Shown here: piece by piece, positions 23,985-33,289 of the stretch
How positions within the stretch are numbered: the stretch's first letter is position 1
Layout: each line of letters starts with the position of its first letter
Source: Macrolepiota albuminosa
Lineage: Eukaryota > Basidiomycota > Agaricomycetes > Agaricales > Agaricaceae
DNA length: 64,000 nt
Direction of reading: 5' to 3'
Assembly (NCBI GenBank): GCA_027475525.1
Contig: JAMWFC010000053.1
Location: 1,488,001 to 1,552,000 of the forward strand
The notes under the pieces: generated by a model
The model's database searches: none
What the model saw: only the letters and a program-made list of their open reading frames with translations
Told to the model about the DNA's origin: nothing
Made by a program: the position numbers and the translations under genes

Positions 23985-25643
23985 CTATAGGTACATTACT
24001 CTACAGGTTAACAATAGCGAGAAACGAAACGGACAAAAAATAACAAGAAGAATGCAAAACGCCGCCCCTAACTGGAACTCCCCTCGCCAGTCCTCCCCCT
24101 CGGCCAACTCCAGAAATTCTCCCCCACCCCCTCCGGACCGTGTTCCCACCACACCTCCTCGGCCAGCTGGTCCCAAGACGGGAGCTGCTTGCCCTCGTTT
24201 AGTACCTGCTCGAACCACGATCCCGGGGCCAGGATGTTCCTCTAGCGGTGTGCCACCACCAACCTCCCCAACAAATCCAGACCCCGCTCCATCCTGGGGC
24301 TCCCTGCCTCTGACCGTAACCCCTCTTGCAGGGACGTGAATGCTGCGGCCGCCCCGTCTAGGAGCAGGCAATGCTCCCGAGCCCAGCCTGAAGATATCAG
24401 TACTGATCCAACCACGAGAAAAGAGGGGACACTCACTCAAGGAGGCCATGCGCCCAATAACCACGTCCCGGCACAAGGCCTCGACCAACCCCGGGCTCGA
24501 GGGACCTTGCCCTGGGAGCCCCACCCCCTGCTCCAGCCTGGCCCTCATGGCGTCCAGCTGAGCCCCGGCTCCCCCCCTGGCCACCCTCGCCTCCTCCAGC
24601 TCCCAGAGGGCCGCCTCATGATCCTCCTCCAGCCCCCTCTGGAGCGCCGCCTCCTCATGCTCCTCCCTTTCCTGGTCAACCTGCTCAAGGCGCTCCTGCA
24701 GAGCCCTCACCTCGACGTCCAGCGGTCGTCCAGATAATGGGGAAAATGTTGCCGGGGAGAGGCGTGCTGGGGAAGCCAGGGATGGAGTCTCCATGGGCAG
24801 ATGCACCCTCTTGGAAGGCCCTGGGGAGGAACTAGGCGACGCCCACCTCTTCCCTTTGTCGGGGCACCCCCTGCGACTCTTGTGACTGCCGGTCCCGGCC
24901 CGGGTCACCCGACAGGTGATCAGGACTACAGGCCAGCCCCGGCCCCCCACCTGAACAACCCCTCGACCCCCCGACCCCCCACTGGGTGCCTCTGCGGGCG
25001 CTGTGGACACCTCTTCCACCGGCTCCACCACCAAATCCTGCTCCTCGACTCCCATCCTCCGAGTAACCCCCCCCAGCAGCCACCCCTGCTCCCGTGCAAC
25101 ACAGCGTGCCCTCTACAGTGCCGATACGGAACACTGCTCGTGGTTGAGGCGGCACGCCTCACACACGGAAGTGTCCTGGTGGGATGAGGGTGCCGGGGCC
25201 TCGAATAGGCAGGGCACCAGCTGGTGGGCACAGTGCAGACACTGCAGCACCAAGGTCAGCCAGGAGACCTGAGGTAAGGACCCACTTACCGGCCCGTTAC
25301 TCACACACCAGTTGTGAGGGGGCAACCCCTGGGGTCTCTCCAGGGCCTCCTCAAAAACCTCCTGTGGCACGTCTGACCACGCGATGCGCCGGTCATCCGG
25401 GACCACTGTGGTTGCCCCTACTGCCATCCCGGAGTGACGGAATCGAGGGGCGGGCAGTCGAGGCCGCGGAGGAGGACGGGAGAGACGCACGGTCATCTGT
25501 GCAAAGGTAGGTGCAGGACGACTAAGACCTGGCCCTGAGGAAGGACCAGGGGCTGCATTGGGGGCAGGGGCCAGGAGCTGACTAGGACCTGCCTCCAGGG
25601 CAGAAATGTTGGGTTGTTCTGAAAGAGGAAGGTCAGTTGCCAT
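23985..25643 (-). CDS. Antisense ORF in gypsy-1: six-cysteine cluster plus coiled coil (one internal stop)
   Basis: It lies between the chromodomain and the 3' LTR, opposite to gag-pol. From ATG 25643 the frame runs 553 codons, broken only by one TAG (25115-25113) where TGG would fit. Residues about 1-80 are Pro-rich and disordered-looking. Then come the cysteines CLHCAHQLVPC and, 15 residues on, CEACRLNHEQC, giving C-X2-C-X6-C-X15-C-X2-C-X6-C, the spacing of a Zn2Cys6-like cluster but without the usual basic residues. About residues 300-380 are strongly charged and heptad-like (ALQERLEQVDQEREEHEEAA), probably a coiled coil. The C-terminus is Gly-rich and then hydrophobic. The function is unknown; a DNA- or protein-binding accessory factor is a guess. 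It could instead be a captured host exon or a fortuitous GC-rich frame, but its length and cysteine order argue against chance. Confidence 0.55.
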
Positions 25644-25929
25644 AAGCGACTGGCACGGCGACACTTATGCTATTGGGCGAGCGCCGCTATGCGCTCTCGA
25701 TCTAAGCAGTGCTGGTACTGGGCATCCCAGGACTCCCACGCGATTAAAGGTGCGACTTCATTAGTGGGCGGAGGTGTTAGGGAATGCGTCAGCGTACACG
25801 ACATGGTTGAGTTTGATGGTAAAATTTTTTTTCGATACGTGGCAAGTCAGGTGCCAGATCCCATGATTGGACCCTGGTCTGGACCACCGGCTACGCACGC
25901 CTTGGAGGGTCTCGGCACTGAGGGGGTGA

Positions 25930-26152
25930 TGTCACAACCCCTCCCCTCCAGACCCACCCCGGGACATCCCCGGAACACCATCCGGAACCCTCCCTCCAAC
26001 CCCACAGAACACGCCCTGCCATCACGACTACCGACACCGCCATCAGCCGCCACTGGCCCTGATCAACGATCGGATCACACGCATCACGCATCATGCATCA
26101 CAGCTCCCTCTGCGCCAACTGATCGCACGCCCCACACGTGCGATCCAGGTAT
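25930..26152 (+). repeat. Gypsy-1 3' LTR, truncated
   Basis: TGTCACAACCCC follows a polypurine tract and matches the 5' LTR for 223 bp, with mostly C/T differences, then stops at CCAGGTAT, where gypsy-2 starts. Confidence 0.9.
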
Positions 26153-26670
26153 TGTCAGGGGACTCCTCATTCCTTTCTTCTTTCACTCTTTATTTCTTCA
26201 CTCTCCTTTCATTCACTTTCTTATTTCTTCTATCATTCTCTCATCTTGCTGTTACTACTTTTTCAACACTATCTGTTAGTACTATTCTCAACCTTTGAGG
26301 TGCTCTGGTTCTTTAGCTATCACTCAGACAAGTGTGGGCCCTTCAGCACCGCTCCAGGCTGCTTAGATAAGCCGGAGTTTGCCTTTCTGACTTCTAAAGT
26401 CCGGAGTTTTCCTCCCTTGTTTGCACACTTGTTTGGTTAGTCAATTTTCGAGTTTTTAAGGTTTTGTTGTACTGTACAGTTGTTTCCCATGCTTCAGAGG
26501 CCCCAGAAGCGTCCAACCTGGCATAGGAAATCCCCAGACTTGTTCTCTTTGGATCTCCCTCTGCCAGGTGAGTAGCTACCTTGATATTGTCAGTATATAT
26601 TCTAATACACTTTGGATCTCCCTCTGCCAGCTGTGTGACTGAGCCACAGCCTCTAGAGGTCGCCCTTACA
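26153..26670 (+). repeat. Gypsy-2 5' LTR (518 bp)
   Basis: TGTCAGGGGACTCC ... GTCGCCCTTACA. Nearly identical to 32256-32773. Diverged relatives occur at 51551-52069 (minus), 59064-59540 and 59541-60727. Confidence 0.95.
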
Positions 26671-26784
26671 GCAGAACAAGTCTCTACATTTCGGTCTGGG
26701 AGCCCCCTTCAGCCTGCTTGAGCCCTCTCTTGCCCCTTTAGGTCCCTCCCCCACTGGATTACTCCCTGCCCCTCTGTTGCTTCT

Positions 26785-28050
26785 ATGACCCAACCAGCCC
26801 CCTCAGACACTCCCCTGGACGCTTCTGCCCCTCAGGATGATGCCTGGGGTCGCTTGCTTGCTCTGGAGACTCAGGTGCAGACCACTCAAGCTTCCCTCAC
26901 CCTCCACACCACCGAACTTGCTGGATTGCGTCAGGCCACAGACACCATCTCCCATTCCCTTCAGGCCCTCTTAGAGCGCCTCCCTCTCACTCCTACCCCT
27001 CTCCAGGCACCTCCAGTTAGGGCTGGCACACCCACAGTCCCTCGCTTTGGGGCCTCCCCCCCAGTTCATGCCAATATTCCTCGCCCAGCACTCCCAGACG
27101 CATTCAATGGTGACCGAGCGATAGGCGAGCGTTTCCTGCAGTCCTGCATCACCTATATACAGCTCAGTGGTGAGGCTTTTCCCTCTGACGCTCTCAAGAT
27201 CGCTTGGGTTCTTTCTTACATGAAGTCTGGGCGAGCTTCGACATACGCGCTACGAGTCTTTCGACGCCCTGGAGGAGTAGAGAGTTTTGGAAGTTGGGAT
27301 CAGTTTGAGAAGGAGTTTCGGACAGAGTTCTTCCCCTTGGACCCTGCTAAGGTGGCAGCCCTCACTCTCCGAGATCCTCATCGATATGGGCAGGGGAAGC
27401 GGACCCTAGATGAGTACATTGACTCCTTCAGAGCTCTTGCTGAACAGGCCTGTTATCCGGATGGTCTTCAGCTCTGTCTCACCTTCCGAGATGGCCTCCT
27501 TCCCTCTCTCATGGATCGGATCGACAGCATGGCTGAGGGACGACCTGATGACATGAGTATCAAGACCTGGTATCAGGTAGCACATGATCAGTGGCAGCTC
27601 ATGGAGTTACGACGCGAGCTCCACCACGGAACTGCCCCTCGCTCCACCCCACAGGCATCTTTTTCTGCTCGTCATCCCATCCAGCCCTCCCTTCCATCTC
27701 ACGCTCCACCCCCAGCTCAGGTACCTGCGGCACGTCCTCTTCCTTTTGGAGTACCTATGGATGTTGATGCCCCTCGTCAATGTTCCTCCCTTCCTCTCCT
27801 CTGCTGTCGCTGTGGAAAGCCTGGTCACTTCGCTCGGTATTGTCCCCAGGGGTTAGAGGTGCGCTATCTCTCAGCTTTAGAGCAGGAGGAGCTCCTTCTC
27901 CAGCTCCTTGCTGTCCGAGACGTTCGAGGAAACCCCTCCCCAGATGTACAGACTGAAGCAGAACCTTTGGAGGAGTCCTTGGGTCCTGTGGAAGCTGTAG
28001 CAGAACCATTGGATGGGTCCTTTGGTTCTGCAGGGGAGGGTTTTCAATAG
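26785..28050 (+). CDS. Gypsy-2 Gag polyprotein (intact)
   Basis: The structural capsid protein of the retrotransposon, 421 residues and uninterrupted. About residues 18-70 look like a coiled coil (LALETQVQTTQASL, TISHSLQALLERL). The capsid-like domain spans roughly residues 110-280, with ALPDAFNGDRAIGERFLQSC, LSYMKSGRASTYALRVF and LDEYIDSFRALAEQACY. A CCHC zinc knuckle CCRCGKPGHFARYC is at about residue 340. The stop (28048-28050) is followed by an ATG for pol only 8 nt later (28059), so Gag and Pol are separate frames with a very short gap, which could allow reinitiation. It is the only intact LTR-element ORF in the window; a decayed related gag piece occurs at 37141-37245. Confidence 0.92.
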   Translation: MTQPAPSDTPLDASAPQDDAWGRLLALETQVQTTQASLTLHTTELAGLRQATDTISHSLQALLERLPLTPTPLQAPPVRAGTPTVPRFGASPPVHANIPRPALPDAFNGDRAIGERFLQSCITYIQLSGEAFPSDALKIAWVLSYMKSGRASTYALRVFRRPGGVESFGSWDQFEKEFRTEFFPLDPAKVAALTLRDPHRYGQGKRTLDEYIDSFRALAEQACYPDGLQLCLTFRDGLLPSLMDRIDSMAEGRPDDMSIKTWYQVAHDQWQLMELRRELHHGTAPRSTPQASFSARHPIQPSLPSHAPPPAQVPAARPLPFGVPMDVDAPRQCSSLPLLCCRCGKPGHFARYCPQGLEVRYLSALEQEELLLQLLAVRDVRGNPSPDVQTEAEPLEESLGPVEAVAEPLDGSFGSAGEGFQ

Positions 28051-29360
28051 AGCGACGGATGAGTTGTACGCCTCCGCCGCCTGGTGCTAATCAGTTTACA
28101 TGTCAATCAGTAGAGTCTTCTAATGTATCGCTCTCTGTTCCTGATTCTCTGACTGAAACTGTAAGCACCCCCTCCGACATACAAAATACCCCCTTGGTCC
28201 AAGCCTCAGCTAAGACTCCTTCCCCTCCTTCTCCTGTCCGACGACCACGTGTCCCAGCTTGGGAACAACACCTTTCCCGTTGCTATGTTGTTGCTTCTAC
28301 TCCCTCTCCCAACTCTCTGCGTCTGAATGTGGAGATTGAGACAACTGACACTCAGCAGACTCGAAGCGTCATAGCTCTCTTGGACAGTGGCGCTACTGGA
28401 CTCTTTCTAGACACCCATTATGTGGAACAACACCGGCTGACTACCCGTCCCCTCTCTCACCCTATTCCAGTCTACAACATTGACGGTACGCTCAATGAAG
28501 CTGGATCCATCTGCTCAGTGGTGGATTTAGTCCTTTGTTATCAGACTCATTCTGAGCGTGCAGTCTTTGCGGTTACCAGCCTAGAAAAGCAGGACATGAT
28601 ACTTGGGTTCTCCTGGCTGCGTGATCACAATCCTGAGATTGACTGGGCCAAGGGTAAGGTGAGCATGAGCCGCTGCCCTCGACGGTGTTCCACATGTGCC
28701 AAGGAAGTTAGAGAGGAGCGCAGAGAGTCAGTCCATGAGCGTGCTGCTATCCGGGCTTGCCAGGTTGGACACCTCCCCTTTGCAGACCTCGACCTACTGG
28801 ATCCTCCTCCCTTGGCGTTCCCTTATAGAGAGGCCCTCTATGAGGACGTTCGAGGTGTAGTGAGTGAAGCCCAGATGGAAGATGGACGCGAGGGTGAATT
28901 TGGATGCGCTCCTGACCCAGAGTCTCCAGACAAGGCTATCGAGACAGGTGATAGGATTTATGCAACTACGTTACGACCTCCACCAACTGTAGCAGAGATT
29001 AGAGCTAGCCAAACTACCTCCCAGCGGCTAGCTCAGGCATTTGCTGCCAACTCTGCTCCTAAGTCGTTCTGAGATGCGGTTCCTCATCACCTGCAAGACT
29101 TTGAGGATGTTTTCTCTAAGGCATCATTCGACTCCCTGCCAGAGCGTAAGCAGTGGGACCATGCAATTGAGCTTACACCCAATGCTGAGCCCTCTAGCTG
29201 CAAGGTCTACCCACTCTCTCCCAGAGAACAGGATGAGCTTGATGCCTTTTTGCAGGAGAATTTAGACTCTGGTCGCATCCATCCCTCAAAGTCTCCGATG
29301 GCCTCTCCAGTCTTCTTCATTAAGAAGAAGGATGGATCTCTACGTCTGGTTCAGGACTAC

Positions 29361-29514
29361 CGAGTCTTGAATGCGATGACTGTGAAGAATCACTACCCCT
29401 TACCACTCATTTCAGAGCTTGTCAACAACCTCCAAGGCGAGTCTTGAATGCGATGACTGTGAAGAATCACTACCCCTTACCACTCATTTCAGAGCTTGTC
29501 AACAACCTCCGAGG
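29361..29514. repeat. Tandem duplication, period 77 bp (gypsy-2 RT)
   Basis: 29361-29437 recurs at 29438-29514 with a single A/G mismatch (29434 versus 29511). It interrupts the RT domain and shifts the frame. Confidence 0.95.
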
Positions 29515-30417
29515 TGCGCGCTACTTTACCAAGTTGGATGTCCGCTGGGGCTACAACAATGTGCGCATCAAAGAAGGAGATGAGTAGAAGGGAGCATTCC
29601 GAACAAATCGTGGACTCTTTGAACCTCTGGTAATGTTCTTTGGCCTCACTAATAGCCCTGCCACCTTCCAGACCATGATGAACGACATTTTCCGAGACCT
29701 CATAGCGGAAGGTGTTGTGTGTGTATACCTTGACAATATTCTCATCTATACCAAGACTCTAGAGGAGCATCGTCGGATTACGTGCATCGTACTGGAACGT
29801 CTTCGCCAGCACCAGCTCTATCTTAAGCCAGAGAAGTGCGAGTTTGAGCAGACTAAGGTTGAATATCTTGGACTGATCATCTCTCATGGAATAGCTGAGA
29901 TGGACCCAGTCAAGGTGGCTGGTGTAGCGGAGTGGCCAGAGCCTAAGAACAAGAAGGAGGTTCAGGCCTTCCTGGGTTTTACCAACTTCTACCGGAGGTT
30001 TATTCAGGATTTCTCACATCATGCCCAGCCCCTCTTCGATCTCACCACTAAGGACACTCCTTGGCACTGGGATGCAGCACAGCAGACAGCCTTTGATGCC
30101 CTCAAACAGGCGGTCACTTCAAAGCCTGTCCTTATATTCCCAGATGATGACTCTCCCTTCCGTGTCAAAGCTGATAGCTCAGATTTTGCTACTGGGGCCG
30201 TTCTCTCTCAACAGTCAAGGGAGGATGGTAAGTGGCATCCCGTGGCTTTCTACTCCAAGAGTCTCAATGCCGTGGAGCGAAATTATGAGATCCATGACAA
30301 GGAAATGCTAGCTATCATTCGGTCATTTGAGGAGTGGCGACATTTCCTTGAGGGTGCCAGGCATAAATTTGAGGTGTGGACTGATCACAAGAACTTAGAG
30401 TACTTTCGGACGGCCAA

Positions 30418-30571
30418 GAAACTTAACCGCCGACAGGCTCAATGGTCCTTGTATCTGGCCAACTTCGACTTCTCTCTGCATCACAAACCTGGACGAAACT
30501 TAACCGCCGACAGGCTCAATGGTCCTTGTATCTGGCCAACTTCGACTTCTCTCTGCATCACAAACCTGGAC
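30418..30571. repeat. Exact tandem duplication, period 77 bp (gypsy-2 RNase H)
   Basis: 30418-30494 is repeated at 30495-30571. It duplicates the end of the RNase H domain (RRQAQWSLYLANFDFSLHH) and shifts the frame. Confidence 0.95.
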
Positions 30572-32255
30572 GGAGCATGGGTAAGCCAGATGTGCTTTCT
30601 AGGCGAGCAGACCATGGTTCAGGAGCTAGTGACAATGACAATATTGTACTTCTGAAGCCAGAACTATTTGCTATCCGTGCTCTAGAAGGTGTGGTTGGCC
30701 AGGGAGAAGAAGTGAGCATCCTTTGAGACATCCGATGAGGTAACCGGGAGGGCGCTCAAGAAGATCTGGTAGCTAAGGCTGCCATGGCCTTGCATGCTCG
30801 AGAGAAAACTGGAGTGAAGTCTGTCCGCACTGACGAGTGGTCTCTGGAGAATGGTCTTCTCACCTTTCGGGGACGCATTTATGTTCCCAACCTGCCAGAC
30901 CTCCGGAGGCGGATTGTGGAGCAGCATCATGACTCTCGAGTTGCAGGACATCCTGGCAGATGGAAGACACTGGAGCTGGTCTCGCGGAATTACTGGTGGC
31001 CTCAAATGTCACGGTATATTGGCTCTTACACCTCCACCTGTCGTCAGCCTCCTGTGGGACAGCTTCATCCATTGCCTATCCCAGCTGAGCGTTGGAGTGT
31101 GGCCTCGGTAGACTTCATTGTTGAGTTACCTGATTCTCATGGATATGATGCGATCATGGTGGTAGTGGATCTCTGTGGCAAGTGTGCTCATTTTATTCCA
31201 ACACACACTACTTGCTCAGCCATGGGCACAGCCAATCTGTACCGGAAGCATGTCTGGAAGCTCCATGGGTTGTCAGATGCTTATGTCTCGGACCGCGGAC
31301 CTCAGTTTGTGGCAGAGTTTACTAGAGAACTGTATCGCCTCCTCCATGTCAAACTCCACACTTCCACAGCCTACCACCCCCAGTCTGATGGCCAGACTGA
31401 GCGTGTCAACCAGGAGCTAGAACAGTATCTCCGGCTCTTCTGCAATGAACGACAGGATGACTGGGACGATCTATTACCAGAGGCAGAGTTCCAGTACAAC
31501 AACCGTGTACATGCTGCCACCCAGATGTCTCCTTTCCTTCTAGATACTGGTTGACATCCTCGGATGGGATTTGAGCCTCATGGACGACCTTCAGAGAATG
31601 AAGCTGTCAACGAGTTCATAGATCGGATGAAGGCAGCCCAGGAGGAAGCCAAGGCAGCTTTAGCTAAGGCAAAGGATGACATGGCCCGCTACTACGATTG
31701 TGGACGAACTTCAGCCCCTAAGTACAAGTCTGGAGATCGAGTCTACCTGGATGCCTCTGACATTGCCACTACCCGACCTTCTCAGAAGCTCTCTCACCGT
31801 CGTCTAGGACCCTTTCCTATAGTAAGACAGGTAGGCCCACTTGCCTATCGACTCAAGCTGCCTAGTGGAATGAGTCCACTCTACCCAGTCTTCAATGTGG
31901 TGAAGCTTTCTCCAGCCCCAGAGGATCCAATCCCAGGTCGACGTCCACAGCCACCTCCACCACCAGTTCTGGTAAACAACCAAGAAGAGTACGAAGTGGA
32001 ACAGATCCTAGACAGCTGACTCTTTAGGAATAAGCTTCAGTTCAAGGTCAAGTGGAAGGGCTATGGAATTGAGGACGTTTCCTGGGAGCCACAAGAGAAT
32101 GTCCATGCCCCTGCCTTGGTCCAGGAATTCTATCAACAGCATCCCAATGCTCCTCGGGCAATCAGAGGCCTCTATTCTCTTTCCAAAGTAGACCAGGCCA
32201 TCCAGAACTACTTCTATCCAGCACGTCGAGACGCCGCACTCTAGAGGGGGGGTGA

Positions 32256-32773
32256 TGTCAGGGGACTCCTCATTCCTTTCTTCTTTCACTCTTTATTTCT
32301 TCACTCTCCTTTCATTCACTTCCTTATTTCTTCTATCATTCTTTTATCTTGCTGTTACTACTTTTTCAACACTATCTGTTAGTACTATTCTCAACCTTTG
32401 AGGTGCTCTGGTTCTTTAGCTATCACTCAGACAAGTGTGGGCCCTTCAGCACCACTCCAGGCTGCTTAGATAAGCCGGAGTTTGCCTTTCTGACTTCTAA
32501 AGTCTGGAGTTTTCCTCCCTTGTTTGCACACTTGTTTGGTTAGTCAATTTTCGAGTTTTTAAGGTTTTGTTGTACTGTACAGTTGTTTCCCATGCTTCAG
32601 AGGCCCCAGAAGCGTCCAACCTGGCATAGGGAATCCCCAGACTTGTTCTCTTTGGATCTTCCTCTGCCAGGTGAGTAGCTACCTTGATATTGTCAGTATA
32701 TATTCTAATACACTTTGGATCTCCCTCTGCCAGCTGTGTGACTGAGCCACAGCCTCTAGAGGTCGCCCTTACA
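32256..32773 (+). repeat. Gypsy-2 3' LTR (518 bp)
   Basis: Same length and ends as 26153-26670, with about seven substitutions, including CpG to TpG/CpA changes. Confidence 0.95.
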
Positions 32774-33289
32774 TTTACTACATTTTCTATCTTTCAATTT
32801 TGTGCTTGTCTTAAATTTCAATTTCTTGATCCTACTGCTGCGTAGCTTGTAAACATGCTGTTTTTCTATCCCAGTTGCTGTTCTGATACTCTCTGTTTGG
32901 GATTTTTATTTTCCTTGTTTCTGTGGAATTTTCCACTCTCAAATTCTTTTTTTTATTTTTGTGGAATTCTCCATTTTTGAAATGTCCTTTTCTTTTCTTA
33001 TTTCTATTCTATTCTCCATGATTCTTCTCTTGTTTTCTAAGGCCATCTGTTTTAGCATTTCATGTTTTCTTGTTTCAAATGTTGTGATGTTTTTATGAGC
33101 AATGTTTTCATGGTTTCTTCCCAAGTTTTTTTGTTTTAATAGATATTTTCTTCTTTCATTCCAATGTCTCAATTTTTTCCCATGTTTTTTTTTAAAGTTT
33201 CTTTATGTCAATAAATACTCTTTTCTTATTATTTTACTCTCTTATTATTGAATGTCCAAGATTACTAAGCAATTATAACAAGTGGCTAT
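32774..33289. other. T-rich non-coding stretch
   Basis: Strongly pyrimidine/T-rich on the plus strand (TTTTTTTTATTT runs), with no coding signal. It is probably decayed repeat sequence between gypsy-2 and the DIRS-like relic. Confidence 0.5.

Larger units (their letters stand above)
15955..26152 (+). mobile_element. Gypsy-1: chromodomain Ty3/gypsy retrotransposon, 3' LTR truncated
   Basis: The element runs 5' LTR (from TGTCACGACCCC at 15955), gag (16684-19445), pol (about 19560-23781), an antisense ORF (25643-23985), a polypurine tract (GAGGGGGTGA just before 25930) and the start of the 3' LTR. It is GC-rich, unlike the rest of the island. The pol order PR-PR-RT-RNase H-IN-chromodomain makes it a chromovirus-type element. 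Its 3' LTR is cut at 26152, where gypsy-2 begins. No matching target duplication was found because the right end is missing. Confidence 0.9.
28059..32244 (+). pseudogene. Gypsy-2 pol: protease, RT, RNase H, integrase, chromodomain (six nonsense codons)
   Basis: Protease VIALLDSGATGLFLD (about 28370-28415); RT from [20 protein letters not shown], with the catalytic box read as VYLDNILIY (about 29723-29750; Asp to Asn); RNase H VKADSSDFATGAVLSQ; integrase with HH remnants, VDFIVELP, SDRGPQF and DGQTERVNQELEQY (D-D-E kept, but the zinc-finger cysteine region is shortened near 31030); chromodomain LQFKVKWKGYGIEDVSWEP (about 32037-32093). The frame is 0 up to 29437, 2 to 30494 and 1 to the stop at 32242-32244. 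Both changes coincide with the 77-bp duplications, so without them pol would be one frame with stops only at 29070, 29585, 30724, 30736, 31552 and 32017. Confidence 0.92.
26153..32773 (+). mobile_element. Gypsy-2: chromodomain Ty3/gypsy retrotransposon with both LTRs
   Basis: Both LTRs are 518 bp and begin TGTCAG and end CTTACA. By eye they differ at about seven sites, mostly transitions, so the insertion is fairly young. Between them are gag (26785-28050) and pol (28059-32244). A polypurine tract (AGAGGGGGGTGA) precedes the 3' LTR. The five bases before the 5' LTR (GGTAT) and after the 3' LTR (TTTAC) do not match, so at least one flank was rearranged after insertion or misjoined. Confidence 0.93.

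Noticed and set aside
26153..32773. Gypsy-2 as a clean nested insertion in the gypsy-1 3' LTR
   Set aside because: No target-site duplication and no gypsy-1 LTR remainder on the right side.
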